The notes under the pieces were generated by a model. It was not told where the DNA came from. It searched no databases and saw only the letters and a list, made by a program, of their open reading frames with translations. From Modestobacter sp. VKM Ac-2977 (GTDB taxonomy: Bacteria; Actinomycetota; Actinomycetes; Mycobacteriales; Geodermatophilaceae), in assembly GCF_026968045.1 (NCBI RefSeq), contig NZ_JAPVBQ010000003.1:709090-773089 (forward strand): a stretch of 64,000 nt of DNA. The letters are read 5' to 3'. The position numbers were made by a program, and so were the translations under genes. Below are positions 1 through 8,249 of the stretch, piece by piece; positions within the stretch are counted from its first letter, which is position 1; every line of letters starts with the position of its first letter.

Positions 1-204
1 CTGGACAGCGAGCTGGTCCGCTACCTCGGCATGCCCGGGCAGGCGATCAGCTACAAGCTGGGGGAGCGGGCCTGGCTGGCCGGCCGGGAGGCGGCCCAGC
101 AGGCGCGGGGCGCCGACTTCGACCTGAAGGCCTGGCACATGGCCGCGCTCTCCCAGGGCAGCCTCGGCCTCGACGACCTGGCCGCCGAACTCGCCCAGCT
201 CTGA
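1..204 (+). CDS. DUF885 family protein, C-terminal fragment
   Basis: Open from the left edge, in frame from base 1, ending at TGA 202-204; 67 residues are visible. The stretch YLGMPGQAISYKLGE matches the conserved C-terminal block of DUF885 proteins (a presumed metallopeptidase-like family, usually over 500 residues), so this is only the tail. The real start lies outside the window. The gene is convergent with the next gene, with a strong hairpin between them. Family assignment rests on this one motif; the substrate is unknown. Confidence 0.7.
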   Translation: MDSELVRYLGMPGQAISYKLGERAWLAGREAAQQARGADFDLKAWHMAALSQGSLGLDDLAAELAQL

Positions 205-246
205 CGCCCTGCCGCCACCAAGATGGCCATTGTGGTGGCGACTGGA

Positions 247-284
247 GCCGGTAGGGCCAAGATCGCGACTTTGGCCCTACCGGC
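247..284. terminator. Bidirectional hairpin terminator
   Basis: A perfect 14-bp inverted repeat (247-260 with 271-284, arm GCCGGTAGGGCCAA) encloses a 10-nt loop. It lies between the convergent stops at 204 and 303, so it can serve both genes. There is no long U-tract, which is normal in high-GC actinobacteria. Confidence 0.75.
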
Positions 285-302
285 GGTCGGGGGCCTGGGG
301 CG

Positions 303-1031
303 TCAGCTGTCGGGGGCGTCGGGTGGGGTCGGGTTGACCTGGTCGGCGTCCCAGGTGGTGCGTTGGCCGGGCGCCGCGGGGACGACCTCCAGGCCGTCGA
401 CGGCGAACAGCTCGGCGATGCAGGCGGCGCTGCCCCCCACGTAGGTGCTGACCAGGTCGATGTCGGTCACCACGCACCAGGCGCGGTCGGCCGGCCACCA
501 CAGGTTGGCGCTCTGCTCGAACGGCTCGGCGGCCATGTTCTGTGCGGCCAGCTCGATCGGCCCGTTGATCAGCCAGTACTCGCGGTCGGGCAGGCTCAGC
601 GTCGGGTGGTCGGTGATGACGGCGCCGCCCTGGGCCACGGCGAACCAGCAGACGTCGGGGGTGGTCGTCCAGCGGGAGAGCACCGCGACCAGGCGTTCGG
701 CGACCGGGGCGGGGAGGTGACCGCGGGCGGGGGCACCGTGCCACAGCGGCGACTGGTCGTCGTTCTCGAAGTACTCCATCGCGCCGGTGACCGAGCCCCA
801 CTGCATCAGCGGGTGCACGGTGGTGCCGTTGGCGGCTGCGACGGAGGCCCAGGGGACCTCGACGTCGTCGTCCCCCACGTACCGCACGGCCGGGTGGAAG
901 ACCCGGGCCACGGCCTCGAAGGAAGAGGGGACCAGCGCGGCCACGGTCGCCGGCGTGGCGGACGCGGCGGACTCGGCGAGCCAGATGCCGGCCGAGGTGT
1001 CCAGGGCGACGGAGCGACCGGTGAACTGCAC
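303..1031 (-). CDS. Hypothetical protein
   Basis: Encodes 242 residues from GTG 1029-1031. This start was chosen because a strong Shine-Dalgarno sequence (GGGGGGAGGAG) ends 6 nt upstream and the protein-like sequence (VQFTGRSVALDTSAG) begins there. The open frame extends to 1247, but that part is arginine/proline-rich run-through. The protein is acidic, rich in Trp and Ala, and has no signal peptide or membrane segment. A central region (MQWGSVTGAMEYFEN) and a C-terminal region (NLWWPADRAWCVVTDID) look structured. I do not recognise a family and assign no function. Confidence 0.75.
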   Translation of the reverse strand: MQFTGRSVALDTSAGIWLAESAASATPATVAALVPSSFEAVARVFHPAVRYVGDDDVEVPWASVAAANGTTVHPLMQWGSVTGAMEYFENDDQSPLWHGAPARGHLPAPVAERLVAVLSRWTTTPDVCWFAVAQGGAVITDHPTLSLPDREYWLINGPIELAAQNMAAEPFEQSANLWWPADRAWCVVTDIDLVSTYVGGSAACIAELFAVDGLEVVPAAPGQRTTWDADQVNPTPPDAPDS

Positions 1032-1368
1032 GCCCGACTCCTCCCCCCAGACAACGGACAACCCCCGGGCTGCTCCGTGGCGCTGTACCCACCGTGGTGG
1101 GGAGCGGCTCACGGGCCGACTGGACAACGTCGGCAGCCCGGGGGTCGGGTGACTGTCCGGTTCTCGCCTGCCGCCATCGACGGACGGGCGGGAGTGCCGT
1201 CGCTCAGGTGCTGTGGGTCTTCCACAGGCTCTGAACGGGCGGCCCATCTGGACGGCGGCTAGCGGACAGCCACCTCACGTGTCCTGTAAGTCATCAACTT
1301 CGGGACCACCTCCTCTCTCGTGTGCCACGACGGTACGACGCGGAGGAGGGCTCGGCAACGACCTTTTC
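1032..1368. other. Intergenic region, 337 nt
   Basis: Lies between the 5' end of the hypothetical gene (-) and the 3' end of nhaA (-). It holds the Shine-Dalgarno sequence of the hypothetical gene at about 1038-1048. I see no convincing small ORF, tRNA or strong hairpin. It probably holds the promoter of the hypothetical gene, but no -10 stood out. Confidence 0.4.
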
Positions 1369-2766
1369 TCAGGTGTCGGACGACGGGCCGGCCGTCCGCC
1401 CGGGCGGGGGCGTGCCCTCCCAGTCCGGGTCGTGGGTCGCCTTGTCGTCCACGGTGCGGATCTGCTGGCCGTCCTCGGTCTGGTAGACGTCGGGCACGCC
1501 GTCCCGGTCGCGGTCCTCCGTCTCGACCGCGGCGATCCGGCGGTAGCGGCGGTCGCGCGTCTTGAGCAGGATCGAGGCCAGCACGGCCGCCGTCACGGTG
1601 CCGACCAGGACGCCGACCTTCACGTGCTCGTCGCGCAGCGAGCCCTCGCCGTAGGCGAGTGCGCCGATGAGCAGGGAGACCGTGAACCCGATGCCGGCGA
1701 GCATGGACAGGCCGATGACGTCGGGCCAGCCCAGCGACTCGTCCAGCTCGGCGCGGGTGAAGCGGGACACCAGCCAGGTGGCGCCGGTGATGCCGAGCGT
1801 CTTGCCGGCCACCAGGCCCACCACGATGCCGATGGCGACCGGGTCCGACAGCGACTCGACCAGGCCGGAGAAGCCGCCGATGGTGACGCCGGCGGCGAAG
1901 AAGGCGAACACCGGGACGGCGAACCCGGCGGAGATCGGGCGGATCCGGTGCTCGAGGTGCTCGGCCAGGCCGGGGCCCGCGTCCGGGCCGCCGGCGGCCT
2001 GGCTGCGGACGACCGGCACGGTGAAGGCGAGCAGCACCCCGGCGACGGTGGCGTGCACCCCGGACTCGTGCATCAGCACCCAGGTGATGACCGCGAGGGG
2101 GATGAGCAGCCACCAGGAGCGGATCCGCTTCTGCACCAGGAACCCGAAGACGGCGAGCGGGAGCAGCGACAGCAGCAGTGGCGTGACCGCCAGCTCGGAG
2201 GTGTAGAAGATCGCGATCACCGTGATGGCCAGCAGGTCGTCGACCACGGCCAGGGTCAGCAGGAACGTGCGCAGCGCGGTGGGCAGGTGGGTGCTGATCA
2301 CCGCGAGGACGGCGAGGGCGAAGGCGATGTCGGTGGCCGTCGGGATGGCCCAGCCGCGCAGTGCGCCGTCGCCGGTGCCCAGGTTCACCAGCACGAACAG
2401 GACGGCGGGGACCACCATGCCGCCGACGGCTGCGGCGACCGGCAGGGCTGCCCGCCGAGGGTCACGGAGGTCGCCGGCGACGAACTCCCGCTTGAGCTCG
2501 AGCCCGACCACGAAGAAGAAGATCGCCAGCAGCCCGTCGGCCGCCCAGGTGCCGAGGGTGAGGTCCAGGTGCAGCGACTCGGGGCCCACCCGGGTGTCGC
2601 GCAGCGCCTCGTAGGACTCCGCCCAGGGCGAGTTCGCCCAGACCAGGGCGATCACCGTGCCCACCAGCAGGAGCGCCCCGCCGATGGTCTCCTTGCGGAG
2701 GATCGCGGCGATCCGCGTGGCCTCCGGGTAGGACCCCCGGCTGAACAGGCGGGTGGGTGTGGTCAC
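1369..2766 (-). CDS. nhaA: Na+/H+ antiporter NhaA
   Basis: Encodes 465 residues: an integral membrane antiporter that exports Na+ in exchange for protons and supports pH and salt homeostasis. About eleven to twelve hydrophobic segments cover residues 20-405. Family hallmarks are visible: [13 protein letters not shown], the unwound-helix region [13 protein letters not shown], and the ion-binding pair [11 protein letters not shown] 2766 was chosen because a GGAG lies 7 nt upstream and the NhaA alignment begins soon after; the frame is open further upstream to 3090 but there it only runs antisense through pabC. A hydrophilic acidic tail of about 60 residues ([16 protein letters not shown]) extends past the usual end. 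It lies 70 nt downstream of pabC on the same strand. Confidence 0.95.
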   Translation of the reverse strand: MTTPTRLFSRGSYPEATRIAAILRKETIGGALLLVGTVIALVWANSPWAESYEALRDTRVGPESLHLDLTLGTWAADGLLAIFFFVVGLELKREFVAGDLRDPRRAALPVAAAVGGMVVPAVLFVLVNLGTGDGALRGWAIPTATDIAFALAVLAVISTHLPTALRTFLLTLAVVDDLLAITVIAIFYTSELAVTPLLLSLLPLAVFGFLVQKRIRSWWLLIPLAVITWVLMHESGVHATVAGVLLAFTVPVVRSQAAGGPDAGPGLAEHLEHRIRPISAGFAVPVFAFFAAGVTIGGFSGLVESLSDPVAIGIVVGLVAGKTLGITGATWLVSRFTRAELDESLGWPDVIGLSMLAGIGFTVSLLIGALAYGEGSLRDEHVKVGVLVGTVTAAVLASILLKTRDRRYRRIAAVETEDRDRDGVPDVYQTEDGQQIRTVDDKATHDPDWEGTPPPGRTAGPSSDT

Positions 2767-2836
2767 GTGGCGGCTCCGTTGTGCAGGGTCGGGAAGAGAG
2801 TTGCCGACCAGACTTCCCGGCGCACCTCGATCGAGG

Positions 2837-3682
2837 TTACCGGGCCAGCAGCTCGCGCACCCGTCGGGACAACCCGGCGTCCCCATGGGGCACGTCGTCC
2901 AGCCGGGTGACCGTCGCGGCGCCGCGGATCCCGGACAGCAGCCAGACGGCGTCGGCCGACCGCATGTCCTCGACCGACCCCGGGGTGACGGTGGTCGGCC
3001 ACCCGGCGGCCCCGGCCCGGTCGAACAGCCGGGCCTGGGTCGTCCCGGCCAGGATCCCGGTGTCCACCGGCGGGGTGTGCAGCCGGCCACCGGCGGCCCA
3101 GACGACGGTGGAGGTCGGGCCCTCCAGCAGCCGGCCCTCCACCGAGGTGAACACGACGTCGTCGGCGCCGACGGCGTGCGCGTGCCGCAGGGCCGCCATG
3201 TTCACCGCGTAGGAGAGCGTCTTCGCCCCGCCCAGCAGCCACGGGGCGGTGGCGCGCACGTCGGCGGGCACGCCGAGGGGGAGGCTGACCACGGCGATGC
3301 CCTGTTCCCGCTGCCGCAGGGTCTCGGCCGGCACCGGGGCCAGCAGGGCGAGCAGCGTCGGCGGCCCGTCGTCGCCGAGGCCGCGGGTGAGCAGCACCCG
3401 GCAGGCCCCCTCGACCTCGGCCGGCCAGTCGGCGACCCCGGCCGCCACCACGGCCCGGACGGCGTCGTCCCCGGGGTGGGCGAGCTCCATGATCGACGCC
3501 GAGCGGCGCAACCGGGTCAGGTGGGCGTCCAGGTGCGGGGTCGTCCCGCCGGTGACCAGCACCGACTCGAAGACGCCGTCACCCCGGCCGAGCCCCAGGT
3601 CGAACCCGGTCACCACCGGCTCGTCCGGCGCCACCGCCGTCGCCGTCCCGTTCCGCCAGACCACGACCCGCGCGCTCGTCAC
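2837..3682 (-). CDS. pabC: Aminodeoxychorismate lyase / class IV aminotransferase
   Basis: Encodes 281 residues, a fold-type IV PLP enzyme. PabC converts 4-amino-4-deoxychorismate to p-aminobenzoate and pyruvate for folate synthesis. Visible hallmarks are the N-terminal [13 protein letters not shown] block, the PLP lysine in [18 protein letters not shown] (about residue 170) and the E-rich stretch [16 protein letters not shown]. The family also contains branched-chain and D-amino acid aminotransferases, so substrate assignment is by length and context. GTG 3682 fits a leaderless promoter (CAGGGT, 7 nt upstream); an in-frame GTG at 3691 is the alternative. Divergent from fur. Confidence 0.82.
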   Translation of the reverse strand: MTSARVVVWRNGTATAVAPDEPVVTGFDLGLGRGDGVFESVLVTGGTTPHLDAHLTRLRRSASIMELAHPGDDAVRAVVAAGVADWPAEVEGACRVLLTRGLGDDGPPTLLALLAPVPAETLRQREQGIAVVSLPLGVPADVRATAPWLLGGAKTLSYAVNMAALRHAHAVGADDVVFTSVEGRLLEGPTSTVVWAAGGRLHTPPVDTGILAGTTQARLFDRAGAAGWPTTVTPGSVEDMRSADAVWLLSGIRGAATVTRLDDVPHGDAGLSRRVRELLAR

Positions 3683-3689
3683 GACGTCC

Positions 3690-3695
3690 ACCCTG
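3690..3695 (-). promoter_or_regulatory. Leaderless -10 of pabC
   Basis: CAGGGT on the minus strand, 7 nt before GTG 3682. The spacing would place the transcript start at the start codon. Confidence 0.45.
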
Positions 3696-3709
3696 CCGCA
3701 TCGGCGAAC

Positions 3710-3715
3710 TAGGCT
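3710..3715 (+). promoter_or_regulatory. Leaderless -10 of the fur operon
   Basis: TAGGCT with 7 nt to GTG 3723. There is no Shine-Dalgarno sequence before that GTG, which supports leaderless translation of the first gene of the operon. Confidence 0.6.
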
Positions 3716-3722
3716 CGGCACC

Positions 3723-4172
3723 GTGTCCGGACCGGAGAGCGCGCCCCCGTTGGCCGCCGAGCTGCGGGCCCGCGGCCTGCGGCTGACCAGCCAGCGACAG
3801 CGGGTGCTGGCGGCCGTCGCGGCGCTGGAGCACGGCACCCCGGAGGAGATCGGCGCCCGGCTGCGGGCCGAGGCCGGCCCGGACGGCGCGGCCCCGGACA
3901 CCTCGACGGTCTACCGCACCCTGGAGCTGCTCGAACGGCTCGGCCTGGTCTGGCACACCCACCTGGGCAAGGGCGCACCGATCTACCACGCCGCCCAGCA
4001 CCCGCACCTGCACGTCGTCTGCCAGTCGTGCGGCGAGATCCACTCGGTCGAGCCGGAGCTGCTCGACACTGCTGCGGAACGTCTGAGCGCCCAGCTGGGT
4101 TTCACCCTGGACGTGGGCCACGTGGCGCTGTCCGGCACCTGTCGAGCCTGCGCGGAGAAGGAGAACGCATGA
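3723..4172 (+). CDS. Fur family metalloregulator
   Basis: Encodes 149 residues, a Fur-superfamily dimeric DNA-binding repressor (Fur, Zur, PerR or Nur type). The N-terminal winged helix covers about residues 12-80 (LTSQRQRVLAAVAAL, STVYRTLELLERLGLV). The C-terminal metal-binding and dimerisation domain has the regulatory-site region HPHLHVVC and two CxxC pairs (CQSC, CRAC) that form the structural zinc site. Metal specificity cannot be read from this. GTG 3723 follows a leaderless -10. The stop overlaps the start of the next gene by ATGA, so it heads a five-gene operon. Confidence 0.88.
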   Translation: MSGPESAPPLAAELRARGLRLTSQRQRVLAAVAALEHGTPEEIGARLRAEAGPDGAAPDTSTVYRTLELLERLGLVWHTHLGKGAPIYHAAQHPHLHVVCQSCGEIHSVEPELLDTAAERLSAQLGFTLDVGHVALSGTCRACAEKENA

Positions 4173-5281
4173 ACTCCCCCCTGTTGCAGCGCCCCGGTGC
4201 CGTCGCCCTCGACGTCGAGGGGGGTGGCTCGGTCGCGGCCCACTACGGCGAGCCCCTGCCCGAGCAGCGCCGGCTCGCCGAGGGGGCCGGCCTGGTCGAC
4301 CGCAGCGACCGGGACGTCGTCGCCGTCCCCGGCCCCGACCGGCTGAGCTGGCTGCACGACCTCACCTCGCAGCACCTGCGCGCGATGCCCGACGGCACCG
4401 GCACCGAGGCGCTGTTCCTGGACCCGAACGGCCGGGTGGAGCACCACGCCGTGCTGGCCGAGCTGGCCGGCACCACCTGGGTCGACGTCGAACCGGGCAC
4501 CGGTGCGGCGCTGACCGCCTGGCTGCAGAAGATGCGGTTCATGCTGCGGGTCGAGCCGGAGCTGCGCACCGCGGGCTGGGCCCTGCTCAGCCTGGTCGGG
4601 CCGCAGGGCGACGCGGTGCTCACCGCAGCCGGCTGGCCGGTGCCGTCCGAGGTGCACGAAGTGGCGCCGTTGGCGGACGGCGGCTGGGTGCGCCGGATGC
4701 CGGCGATCGGCGACGGGACGGCGGCGGTCGTCGACCTGCTGCTGCCGCGGGCCGAGGTGGCCGCGCGGGCCGACGCCCTGCTGTCCGCCGGTGCGGTGCT
4801 CGCCGGCCTGGACGCCTACGAGGCGCTGCGGGTCGAGGCCCGCCGCCCGCGCGCCGGGATCGACTCCGACCACCGCACCATCCCCAATGAGCTGGTCTGG
4901 CTGGACAGCGCCGTCCACCTGGAGAAGGGCTGCTACCGCGGGCAGGAGACGGTCGCCCGGGTGCACAACCTCGGCCGCCCGCCGCGCCGTCAGGTGCTGC
5001 TGCACCTGGACGGGATGAGCGAGGTGCTCCCCGCGCCGGGCACCCCGGTCACCGCAGGCACGCGTGAGGTCGGCCGGGTGGGCAGCGTGGTGCGCCATCA
5101 CGAGCTGGGCGTGATCGGGCTGGCGCTGGTCAAGCAGTCCGTGGCACCCGACGCCGACCTGCGGGTCGGGGAGGCGGTCGCCGTCATCGACCCCGACGAC
5201 GCCCCGGCGGCGCTGGACGACACCCGGGCGGCGGCCCGCGACCGCGTGCGCGCCGTCCGGTCTGCGACGATCGGCCGGTGA
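4169..5281 (+). CDS. ygfZ: YgfZ/GcvT-domain folate-binding protein
   Basis: Encodes 370 residues, related to GcvT and to YgfZ/IBA57, which use tetrahydrofolate to support maturation or repair of Fe-S proteins. The diagnostic C-terminal-half motif KGCYRGQETVAR is present at about residues 252-263 with the essential cysteine. The N-terminal GcvT-like fold includes LSWLHDLTSQHLRAM. ATG 4169 overlaps the fur stop and has GAGAAGGAG upstream. Co-transcription with a Fur-type regulator fits metal or Fe-S homeostasis, but this is inference. Confidence 0.88.
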   Translation: MNSPLLQRPGAVALDVEGGGSVAAHYGEPLPEQRRLAEGAGLVDRSDRDVVAVPGPDRLSWLHDLTSQHLRAMPDGTGTEALFLDPNGRVEHHAVLAELAGTTWVDVEPGTGAALTAWLQKMRFMLRVEPELRTAGWALLSLVGPQGDAVLTAAGWPVPSEVHEVAPLADGGWVRRMPAIGDGTAAVVDLLLPRAEVAARADALLSAGAVLAGLDAYEALRVEARRPRAGIDSDHRTIPNELVWLDSAVHLEKGCYRGQETVARVHNLGRPPRRQVLLHLDGMSEVLPAPGTPVTAGTREVGRVGSVVRHHELGVIGLALVKQSVAPDADLRVGEAVAVIDPDDAPAALDDTRAAARDRVRAVRSATIGR

Positions 5282-6144
5282 GCACTCCGGTCGGCGTCCA
5301 GGGCACCCTGCTGACCCTGGCACCGACCGGCGCCGAGTCGGTCAAGGCCGACGTCCCGGCGCTGCCGGTCACCGTCGACGAGGTGGTCGCCACCGCCCGC
5401 GACTGCCGGGCCGTCGGCGCCGCCGTGCTGCACCTGCACGTGCGCGGCACCGACACCCGGCCGACGCTGGACCTGCCCCGGGTCCGCGAGGTCGTCGCCG
5501 CGGTCCGGGAGGCCACCGACCTGGTCGTGCAGCTCTCGACCGGCGGCGCGGTCACCGACCCGGCCGAGGCGCGGCTGGCGGTGCTGGACGCCGAGCCGGA
5601 CGCCGCCTCGCTCTCCCTGGGCACGGTCAACTTCGGCCGGGACGTCTTCTACAACCCCTGGGACCTCATCGTCGAGCTGCACACCCGGATGCAGCAGCGC
5701 GGGATCGTGCCCGAGTACGAGGTGTTCGACCTGGGCCAGCTGGCGACCCTCTCCCGGTTGCTCGACCGGCACGGGCCGCCCGCCGGCGGGCACGTGCACG
5801 TCGACCTGGTGATGGGGGTGCCCGGCGGGATGCCCGGGACGACGGCGGCGCTGGCCGCCTGCCTGCCGTTCCTCCCGCCCGGGGCCACCTTCGCCGCCAC
5901 CGGCGTCGGCCGCACCTCGCTGCCGGTGATGCTGGCCGCGCTGTCGGCCGGCGGCCACCTGCGGGTCGGCATGGAGGACACGCTGACCTATGCCCCCGGC
6001 GAGTCGGTGCGCGACAACGCCCAGCTGGTCGCCCGCGCGGCCGGGCTCGCCCGGATCGCCCAGCGCCCGCCGCTCACCCCGACCGAGGCCCGGCAGCTGC
6101 TGGGCATCACGCGCGTCCCCACCACTGCGGAGGTCTCCCGATGA
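5278..6144 (+). CDS. BKACE (DUF849) beta-keto acid cleavage enzyme
   Basis: Encodes 288 residues. The family condenses a beta-keto acid with acetyl-CoA in a Zn-dependent retro-Claisen reaction; 3-keto-5-aminohexanoate cleavage is the founding example. A TIM-barrel pattern is visible: the N-terminal TLAPTGAE strand, the metal-binding HLHVR loop (about residues 55-59), STGGAV, a conserved Glu in PEYEVFD, HVHVDLVMGVPGGMPG, and the C-terminal VGMEDTL. The natural substrate is not predictable. GTG 5278 overlaps the ygfZ stop as GTGA, so the two genes are translationally coupled. Confidence 0.85.
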   Translation: MSTPVGVQGTLLTLAPTGAESVKADVPALPVTVDEVVATARDCRAVGAAVLHLHVRGTDTRPTLDLPRVREVVAAVREATDLVVQLSTGGAVTDPAEARLAVLDAEPDAASLSLGTVNFGRDVFYNPWDLIVELHTRMQQRGIVPEYEVFDLGQLATLSRLLDRHGPPAGGHVHVDLVMGVPGGMPGTTAALAACLPFLPPGATFAATGVGRTSLPVMLAALSAGGHLRVGMEDTLTYAPGESVRDNAQLVARAAGLARIAQRPPLTPTEARQLLGITRVPTTAEVSR

Positions 6145-6704
6145 CTGTCCCCTCTCCCGCCGGCGGCGCCGGCGTCGACGAGCTGCTCGACCCGTCCTTC
6201 CTGGACGGGGTCGAGGAGCTGCCGATGACCGAGGTCCGCGCGCTGCGGCACCGCGCCGAGCAGGAGGAGGTCAACCTCTCCTACACCCGGCGGCTGCTCC
6301 AGGGCCGGCTGGACATCGTCCGTCGTGAGCTGCAGCGCCGGGCCGAGCACGACGGGCGCTCCCTGGTCGACCTGCTGCCGGAGATCCTCGCGGAGAAGGG
6401 CCGTGGCCCCGCGCACGGGCTCGGGCGGCACCAGACCGTCCAGCCGACGTCCCCGGAGCAGTTCGAGACCTGGGTGAACGGGTTGGCGCCGGGGGTCGAC
6501 CTGTCCGACGTCCCGTCCCTGCCCGACGACCAGCTGGAGCAGGCCGCCCGGGCGCTGGGTGAGGGGGAGCGGACGCTGTCCGAGCGGCGCCGCGGCGTGC
6601 AGCAGGTGATGGACACCGTCGCCGGTGAGCTGGCCCGCCGCTACCGCGAGGGCCTGGCCGACGTGGCGCAGCTGCTGGCCGACGAGTCCCGGCACCGCGC
6701 CTGA
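6141..6704 (+). CDS. rsiG: RsiG-like c-di-GMP-dependent anti-sigma factor
   Basis: Encodes 187 residues, mostly helical. In Streptomyces, RsiG binds the sporulation sigma factor WhiG only when loaded with c-di-GMP, through paired antiparallel helices that each carry the motif E-x3-S-x2-R-x3-Q-x3-D. Both copies are intact here: E(VNL)S(YT)R(RLL)Q(GRL)D at about residues 38-54, and E(RTL)S(ER)R(RGV)Q(QVM)D at about residues 145-161. This supports c-di-GMP binding strongly. No whiG-type sigma gene is in the window. It overlaps BKACE by ATGA and asparaginase by TGATG. A GGDEF-EAL enzyme lies at 58140-60851. Confidence 0.88.
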   Translation: MTVPSPAGGAGVDELLDPSFLDGVEELPMTEVRALRHRAEQEEVNLSYTRRLLQGRLDIVRRELQRRAEHDGRSLVDLLPEILAEKGRGPAHGLGRHQTVQPTSPEQFETWVNGLAPGVDLSDVPSLPDDQLEQAARALGEGERTLSERRRGVQQVMDTVAGELARRYREGLADVAQLLADESRHRA

Positions 6705-7705
6705 TGGGTGACCACCTGAGCCAGTGGGCCGACGAGCCCGTCCTGGTCGAGGTGTGGCGCGCCGGCCTCGGGGTCGACGTGCTCGAGTCGGTGCACCGGG
6801 GGGCGCTGGTCGTGCTCGGTGCCGACGGCGCACCGCTGCTGGAGGTCGGCGATGTCACCCGGCCGGTGCTGCCGCGCTCGTCGAACAAGCCGGTGCAGGC
6901 CACCACGTACCTGCAGGCGGGCTGGCAGCCGCGGGACGACCGGGAACTGGCCCTCGCGGCCGCCTCGCACAGCGGTGAGGACGAGCACCGCGCGCTGGCC
7001 GGCGAGCTGCTCGCCGCCGCCGGGCTGGGCCCGGACGACCTGGGCTGCCCGCCGGCGCTGCCGCAGCACGAGCGCACCCGGGCGGAGTGGCTGGTGGCCG
7101 GCCGGGCGCCGGAGCGGCTGGCGATGAACTGCTCGGGCAAGCACGCGGCGATGCTGGCCGCCTGTGCGGCGGCCGGCTGGCCGACCGCCGGGTACCTGGA
7201 CCGCGAGCACCCGCTCCAGCAGGCGATCGAGGCCCGGCTGGGCGAGGCCGCGGGGGAGCCGGTCGCGGCGGTCGTGGTCGACGGGTGCGGTGCGCCGCAG
7301 CACGCGATCTCGTTGACCGGGCTGGCCCGCGGCGTCCTCTCGCTGGTGCAGGCCGAGCCCGGGACGCCGGGGCGTCGGGTCGCCGACGCGATGCGCGCGC
7401 ACCCGTGGCTGGTGGCCGGCACCGGCCGGGAGGACACCGAGCTGATGCAGGCGGTGGACGGTCTGCTGGTGAAGGGCGGGGCCGACGGGGTGCACGTCGC
7501 GGCGCTGCCGGGGGCCGGGGCGGTCGCGTTGAAGCTGGACGACGGCGGGGACCGCGGCCGGGCGCCGGCGCTGGCTGCGGGGCTGCAGCGGCTGGGGGTG
7601 CCGGCCGAGACGCTGGCCCGGTGGCTGGTCACGCCGGTGACCGGCGGCGAGGGCGTGGTGGGCGAGGTCCGGGCGGCCGCGGTCCTCGGTGAGGCGAGCC
7701 GCTAG
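6704..7705 (+). CDS. L-asparaginase II family (Rhizobium etli type) enzyme
   Basis: Encodes 333 residues, a member of the asparaginase_II family (related to thermolabile R. etli asparaginase, unlike the E. coli AnsA/AnsB fold). The reaction is L-asparagine to aspartate and ammonia. The serine-containing motif SSNKPVQATTYLQAG (about residues 66-80), ASHSGEDEH and NCSGKHAAML match the family signature, including the Cys/Lys/Ser active-site region. No signal peptide, so probably cytoplasmic. Start ATG 6704 shares its A with the rsiG stop. Last gene of the fur operon. Confidence 0.85.
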   Translation: MGDHLSQWADEPVLVEVWRAGLGVDVLESVHRGALVVLGADGAPLLEVGDVTRPVLPRSSNKPVQATTYLQAGWQPRDDRELALAAASHSGEDEHRALAGELLAAAGLGPDDLGCPPALPQHERTRAEWLVAGRAPERLAMNCSGKHAAMLAACAAAGWPTAGYLDREHPLQQAIEARLGEAAGEPVAAVVVDGCGAPQHAISLTGLARGVLSLVQAEPGTPGRRVADAMRAHPWLVAGTGREDTELMQAVDGLLVKGGADGVHVAALPGAGAVALKLDDGGDRGRAPALAAGLQRLGVPAETLARWLVTPVTGGEGVVGEVRAAAVLGEASR

Positions 7706-7742
7706 CAGCCTGCTTGCAGCAGCTAGCACATTGGGTTACCGT
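7701..7742 (+). promoter_or_regulatory. Promoter and candidate operator of the XRE gene
   Basis: A full promoter is visible: TTGCAG (7714-7719), exactly 17 bp, then TACCGT (7737-7742), 6 nt before GTG 7749 (leaderless). Two GCTAGC palindromes at 7701-7706 and 7722-7727 are 21 bp apart, two helical turns, and flank the -35. They could form a dimer-of-dimers operator, possibly autoregulatory. Confidence 0.6.
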
Positions 7743-7748
7743 GGGTTT

Positions 7749-8249
7749 GTGCAGCGACCCACGGAGTTCGTCCGGGAGCAGGTGACCGCGGTCCGCGAGA
7801 GCGTGGCGACCGCGGCCGCCGAGGCCTCGACGGTGAACACCACCGTCAGCTCCTCGGTGGGCGAGTTCATCCGCAGCCAGCGCAACGCCGCCCAGGTGTC
7901 ACTGCGCGAGCTGTCCCGCCGGGCCGGTGTCAGCAACCCCTACCTGTCCCAGGTCGAGCGCGGGCTGCGCAAGCCCTCCGCCGAGATCCTGGCGCAGATC
8001 GCCCGCGGCCTGAAGATCTCCGCGGAGACGCTCTACGAGCAGGCCGGGATCCTCGACCGGCGGTCCGGCACGGCCGGCACCGTGGCCGCCCTGCGCGCCG
8101 ACGAGGCGCTCTCCGAGCGGCACAAGGCCGTGCTCCTGGAGCTGTACGAGACCTACACCCGGGAGCACGCCGCACACCTGGCCCGTGAGCAGGCGGCCGC
8201 TCCCACCACCACCGCACCCACCCCCACTCCCCAGGAGGAGACGGCATGA
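7749..8249 (+). CDS. XRE-family transcriptional regulator (Rv0474-like)
   Basis: Encodes 166 residues. The helix-turn-helix spans about residues 37-95 (IRSQRNAAQVSLRELSR, GVSNPYLSQVERGLRKPS). The C-terminal part (HKAVLLELYETYTREHAA) is helical and ends in a Thr/Pro-rich tail. Gene order regulator / HbhA-like / DUF2516 matches mycobacterial Rv0474-hbhA-Rv0476, and Rv0474 is a DNA-binding regulator. GTG 7749 was chosen for the leaderless promoter; the frame upstream runs into the asparaginase gene. Coupled to the next gene by ATGA. Confidence 0.85.
   Translation: MQRPTEFVREQVTAVRESVATAAAEASTVNTTVSSSVGEFIRSQRNAAQVSLRELSRRAGVSNPYLSQVERGLRKPSAEILAQIARGLKISAETLYEQAGILDRRSGTAGTVAALRADEALSERHKAVLLELYETYTREHAAHLAREQAAAPTTTAPTPTPQEETA

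Noticed and set aside
1213..2910. 565-codon plus-strand frame opposite nhaA
   Set aside because: Composition (Gly, Arg, Asp, Gln-rich) is the usual high-GC antisense shadow; NhaA on the other strand is unambiguous.
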